This document shows positions 12,101 to 13,058 of a stretch of 13,058 nt of DNA, in pieces. Under the pieces are notes generated by a model that saw only the letters and a list, made by a program, of their open reading frames with translations, was not told where the DNA came from and did no database searches. Position 1 is the stretch's first letter. Each line of letters starts with the position of its first letter. The position numbers were made by a program, and so were the translations under genes. The stretch is from Bacteroidia bacterium (GTDB lineage: Bacteria > Bacteroidota > Bacteroidia > NS11-12g > UBA9320), in NCBI GenBank assembly GCA_013042025.1, contig JABDQY010000003.1:1-13058 (forward strand), given 5' to 3'.

Positions 12101-13058
12101 TTTAAGAGAAGAAAATTTCTTCCCTCATTTACAGCTCCAATCAACTGGATTCATAACCATAGACACAAATGCCTCAGTACAAGTGTTAGATTATTACAGA
12201 TATAATGATGATAATCGGATTAAAAATCTAGGACGTATTAGCATTACTAAAGAGGTTTCTTCTGATAATAAATTTTACAGAAGTATTCCGACTTACCCAT
12301 CCACAACAAATATGGGTAATATGACTATTGAAACGTATGGAAATCAGCAGCACCCATCTACAGAAGGAGCTTTGGACATGTGGTGGAGACTAAAACCAGA
12401 TTCCTTAGAAAAACTACAAACCTTAACCAAATTAGATTTATTCTATGAAGATAACTATGTGCATGGAGTTATAGAAGATAGTCTTAAGGTATTCTTCTCT
12501 CCAAATGCTGGATTAGTTTGGGATAAGATTGAGGAGAACATTTTAATAGATACCGCCAATAACAAAATTGAAATTTTAAATGCACCTGCATATGGGCACT
12601 ATGTGCTTTCTAACACTGGATTAGGAGTAATTAGCTTTACTCCAATTGTGCAAAGAGCAGAGCCTAAAGCATTTGGCAACAAAGGACAGGTTACTATTTA
12701 TGGTTTTGGATTTGGTTTGACTAATGATATGAATGTTTACTTGAAGAAATCAGGGCAACCGAATATCGTTGCAGATACAGTTTATTTAACGGATGCTTTC
12801 GGTGAATCGTTTGTTGCACAATTTAATGTTGAATTAGCCGCAATAGGTAATTATACTATGGTTGCAGAAATTGAAGGTTACGACGATATCGAACTTACGG
12901 ACTATTTTGAAATAGAAGAAGCTGAAAGGCCAGAGCCTTGGGTTATGTTAGGTGGTAGAAATAAATTCCTAATTAACCGTTGGCAAACTTTTACAATAAA
13001 CTATGGTAACCGAGCAAATATGGACGCACTTGGTGTTCCACTCTTCTTTATAGTAAAC
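9111..13058 (+). CDS. Giant secreted repeat protein (adhesin-like), C-terminus missing (runs off the right edge)
   Basis: The frame is open from the ATG at 9111 to the last base, 1316 codons without a stop. Residues 1-22 are a Sec signal peptide (MKKAISNFLTVLLVLLGIQLNA). Residues 31-60 (GGDWSSSSTWVGGVVPG, then a DDVVING segment) are the cap module often seen at the start of Bacteroidota surface proteins with beta-helical repeats. Residues about 62 to 1030 consist of six homologous modules of about 155-168 residues, marked by NWSR, LYGDI, KWYLDGTDS and LDSSV motifs; three are nearly identical. From about residue 1182 a TIG/IPT-like segment (KGQVTIYGFGFGL) occurs, and PWVMLGGRNKF then starts another domain of extracellular type. 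The likely role is adhesion or an extracellular matrix. A type IX secretion C-terminal domain would lie outside the window. I do not recognise a named family. Confidence 0.85.
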   Translation, partial: MKKAISNFLTVLLVLLGIQLNAATITSNSTGGDWSSSSTWVGGVVPGSLDDVVINGTVTLDGNYSCNNITIASTASLVNENNWSRSLTVNVEMINSGIVKSDVTASTLSLYLKGDLQNYGDYEVDITYMDNGTSHKITLSSGKWLKGNWYFGANDIVDFQSDIRFKEAYIDGVIGTSKTQFKTNNYRFDTYKITLREMEVLSAGNIKLDSSVVEYFTLTGNATTEGYTSIGYNVSYNGEITNNGTLANEYNWSRTLVSSGKLTNYGNVISDATSSTFTIDLYGDLDNQNIYSPTNTYINGNAQLSCKEDKYLEGKWYLDGTDSLTLTSDLLFTQAEINGTKNSSEITTVVTNGYTFNTLNMLLQRLKFKGSDTLNLDSSVIRYAVVEGDAISTGYTSIGYDVSFSGDITNNGTLANEYNWSRTLIINGKLTNDGNVISDASPSTFTIDLYGDIDNRNIYSPNYTYINGNAQLSCEEDKHLKGKWYLDGTDSITLRSDLLFTQAEINGTKNSSEISTVVTNGYAFNTLNMLLQGLKFKGSDTLNLDSSVIRYAVVEGDAISTGYTSVGYDVSFSGDITNNGTLVNEYNWSRTLIINGKFTNDGNVISDVSGSTFTIDLYGDIDNQNIYSPNYTYVNGNNEVKCKKEKHLSGLWYLDGTDSITLTSDLFFTEAEINGTKNSSEIATVVTNGYTFNTLNMQLQGLKFKGSDTLNLDSSVIEYAVAEGDAISTGYTSIGYDVSFNGDITNTGTLANEHNWSRTLVSNGKLINKGTIISDASTASFSIDLFGDILNFGTYYPDNTTLKNKSNHIFTQSDTASFSGRFYSEDTLDVISLGSNVTFSKAELNGLNTWPYSSIETNGYQLDLDSSVLYEWRVFGTDTIDFNGAYLANINFQDNATTKGEVTFDNGIVFHKDFNNFGEVFNRTGWSRSFVVKGNLINNQMITTNGGGFTIYTEGDILNNGIYNANATYLQGKNARTIGGYIPKGLQGVFYVTDTFNLREENFFPHLQLQSTGFITIDTNASVQVLDYYRYNDDNRIKNLGRISITKEVSSDNKFYRSIPTYPSTTNMGNMTIETYGNQQHPSTEGALDMWWRLKPDSLEKLQTLTKLDLFYEDNYVHGVIEDSLKVFFSPNAGLVWDKIEENILIDTANNKIEILNAPAYGHYVLSNTGLGVISFTPIVQRAEPKAFGNKGQVTIYGFGFGLTNDMNVYLKKSGQPNIVADTVYLTDAFGESFVAQFNVELAAIGNYTMVAEIEGYDDIELTDYFEIEEAERPEPWVMLGGRNKFLINRWQTFTINYGNRANMDALGVPLFFIVN
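9786..11297 (+). repeat. Three tandem 504-bp repeat units, with diverged units on both sides
   Basis: Units start at 9786, 10290 and 10794; the landmark GG-TATAC-AGT recurs at exactly 504-bp steps, also at 11298, where a diverged fourth unit begins. The unit encodes 168 residues (226-393, 394-561, 562-729). In the last 190 or so bases of units 1 and 2 I count about ten differences. A shorter, older unit precedes the array (about 9294-9785, 164 residues), and two older units follow it (about 11298-11762 and 11763-12220). All keep NWSR and a GD(I/L) strand. The period is a multiple of three, so gain or loss of units keeps the frame. Confidence 0.92.

Overview
The window is AT-rich, densely coded DNA from a member of the Bacteroidota, most likely a marine or aquatic flavobacterium-like lineage. 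The signs are TAnnTTTG-type -7 promoter elements, weak Shine-Dalgarno signals, a lipoprotein with a Cys-Lys-Asp-Asp-Glu surface-export signal, an OprD-like porin of the Bacteroidota type and a giant repeat-rich secreted protein. Nine protein genes are supported. Two of them run off the window edges: an FAD oxidoreductase on the left (1-903, minus) and a repeat protein on the right (9111-13058, plus).

Region 1 (1-3900) is an arsenosugar-type gene cluster. A tightly packed plus-strand operon encodes an AhpD-like protein, the radical SAM enzyme ArsS, a CofC-like GT-A transferase (the family annotated as arsenosugar biosynthesis glycosyltransferase) and a purine-nucleoside phosphorylase. Divergent from it is an NAD(P)/FAD-dependent oxidoreductase. 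By family knowledge, ArsS joins the 5'-deoxyadenosyl group of SAM to dimethylarsenite. The phosphorylase could then remove adenine, and the transferase could act on the arsenoribose. The arsenite methyltransferase ArsM, which would supply the substrate, is not in the window. An 18-bp dyad lies in the divergent control region.

Region 2 (3928-7004) is a divergent pair: an OprD-like outer-membrane porin with a C-terminal tetra-histidine tail (minus), and a lipoprotein with an ethylbenzene-dehydrogenase-type haem-binding domain carrying a CX3CH motif (plus). Between them is a 377-bp control region with a Crp/Fnr-like dyad. A strong terminator follows the lipoprotein gene.

Region 3 (7126-8806) holds two convergent genes: an alpha/beta-hydrolase lipoprotein related to proline iminopeptidases, and a membrane-anchored SRPBCC-fold protein.

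Region 4 (8807-13058) holds a control region with a second dyad of the same architecture as that of region 2. It is followed by at least 1316 codons of a secreted repeat protein built of about six homologous modules of roughly 155-168 residues. Three are almost identical and lie in an exact 504-bp tandem array, so the array has been amplified recently.

The most notable points are the complete-looking downstream half of an arsenosugar pathway with an Asp in the base-specificity position of the phosphorylase, the haem lipoprotein/His-tailed porin pair, the shared AGTrAC-N4-GTyACT dyads, and the 504-bp repeat array.
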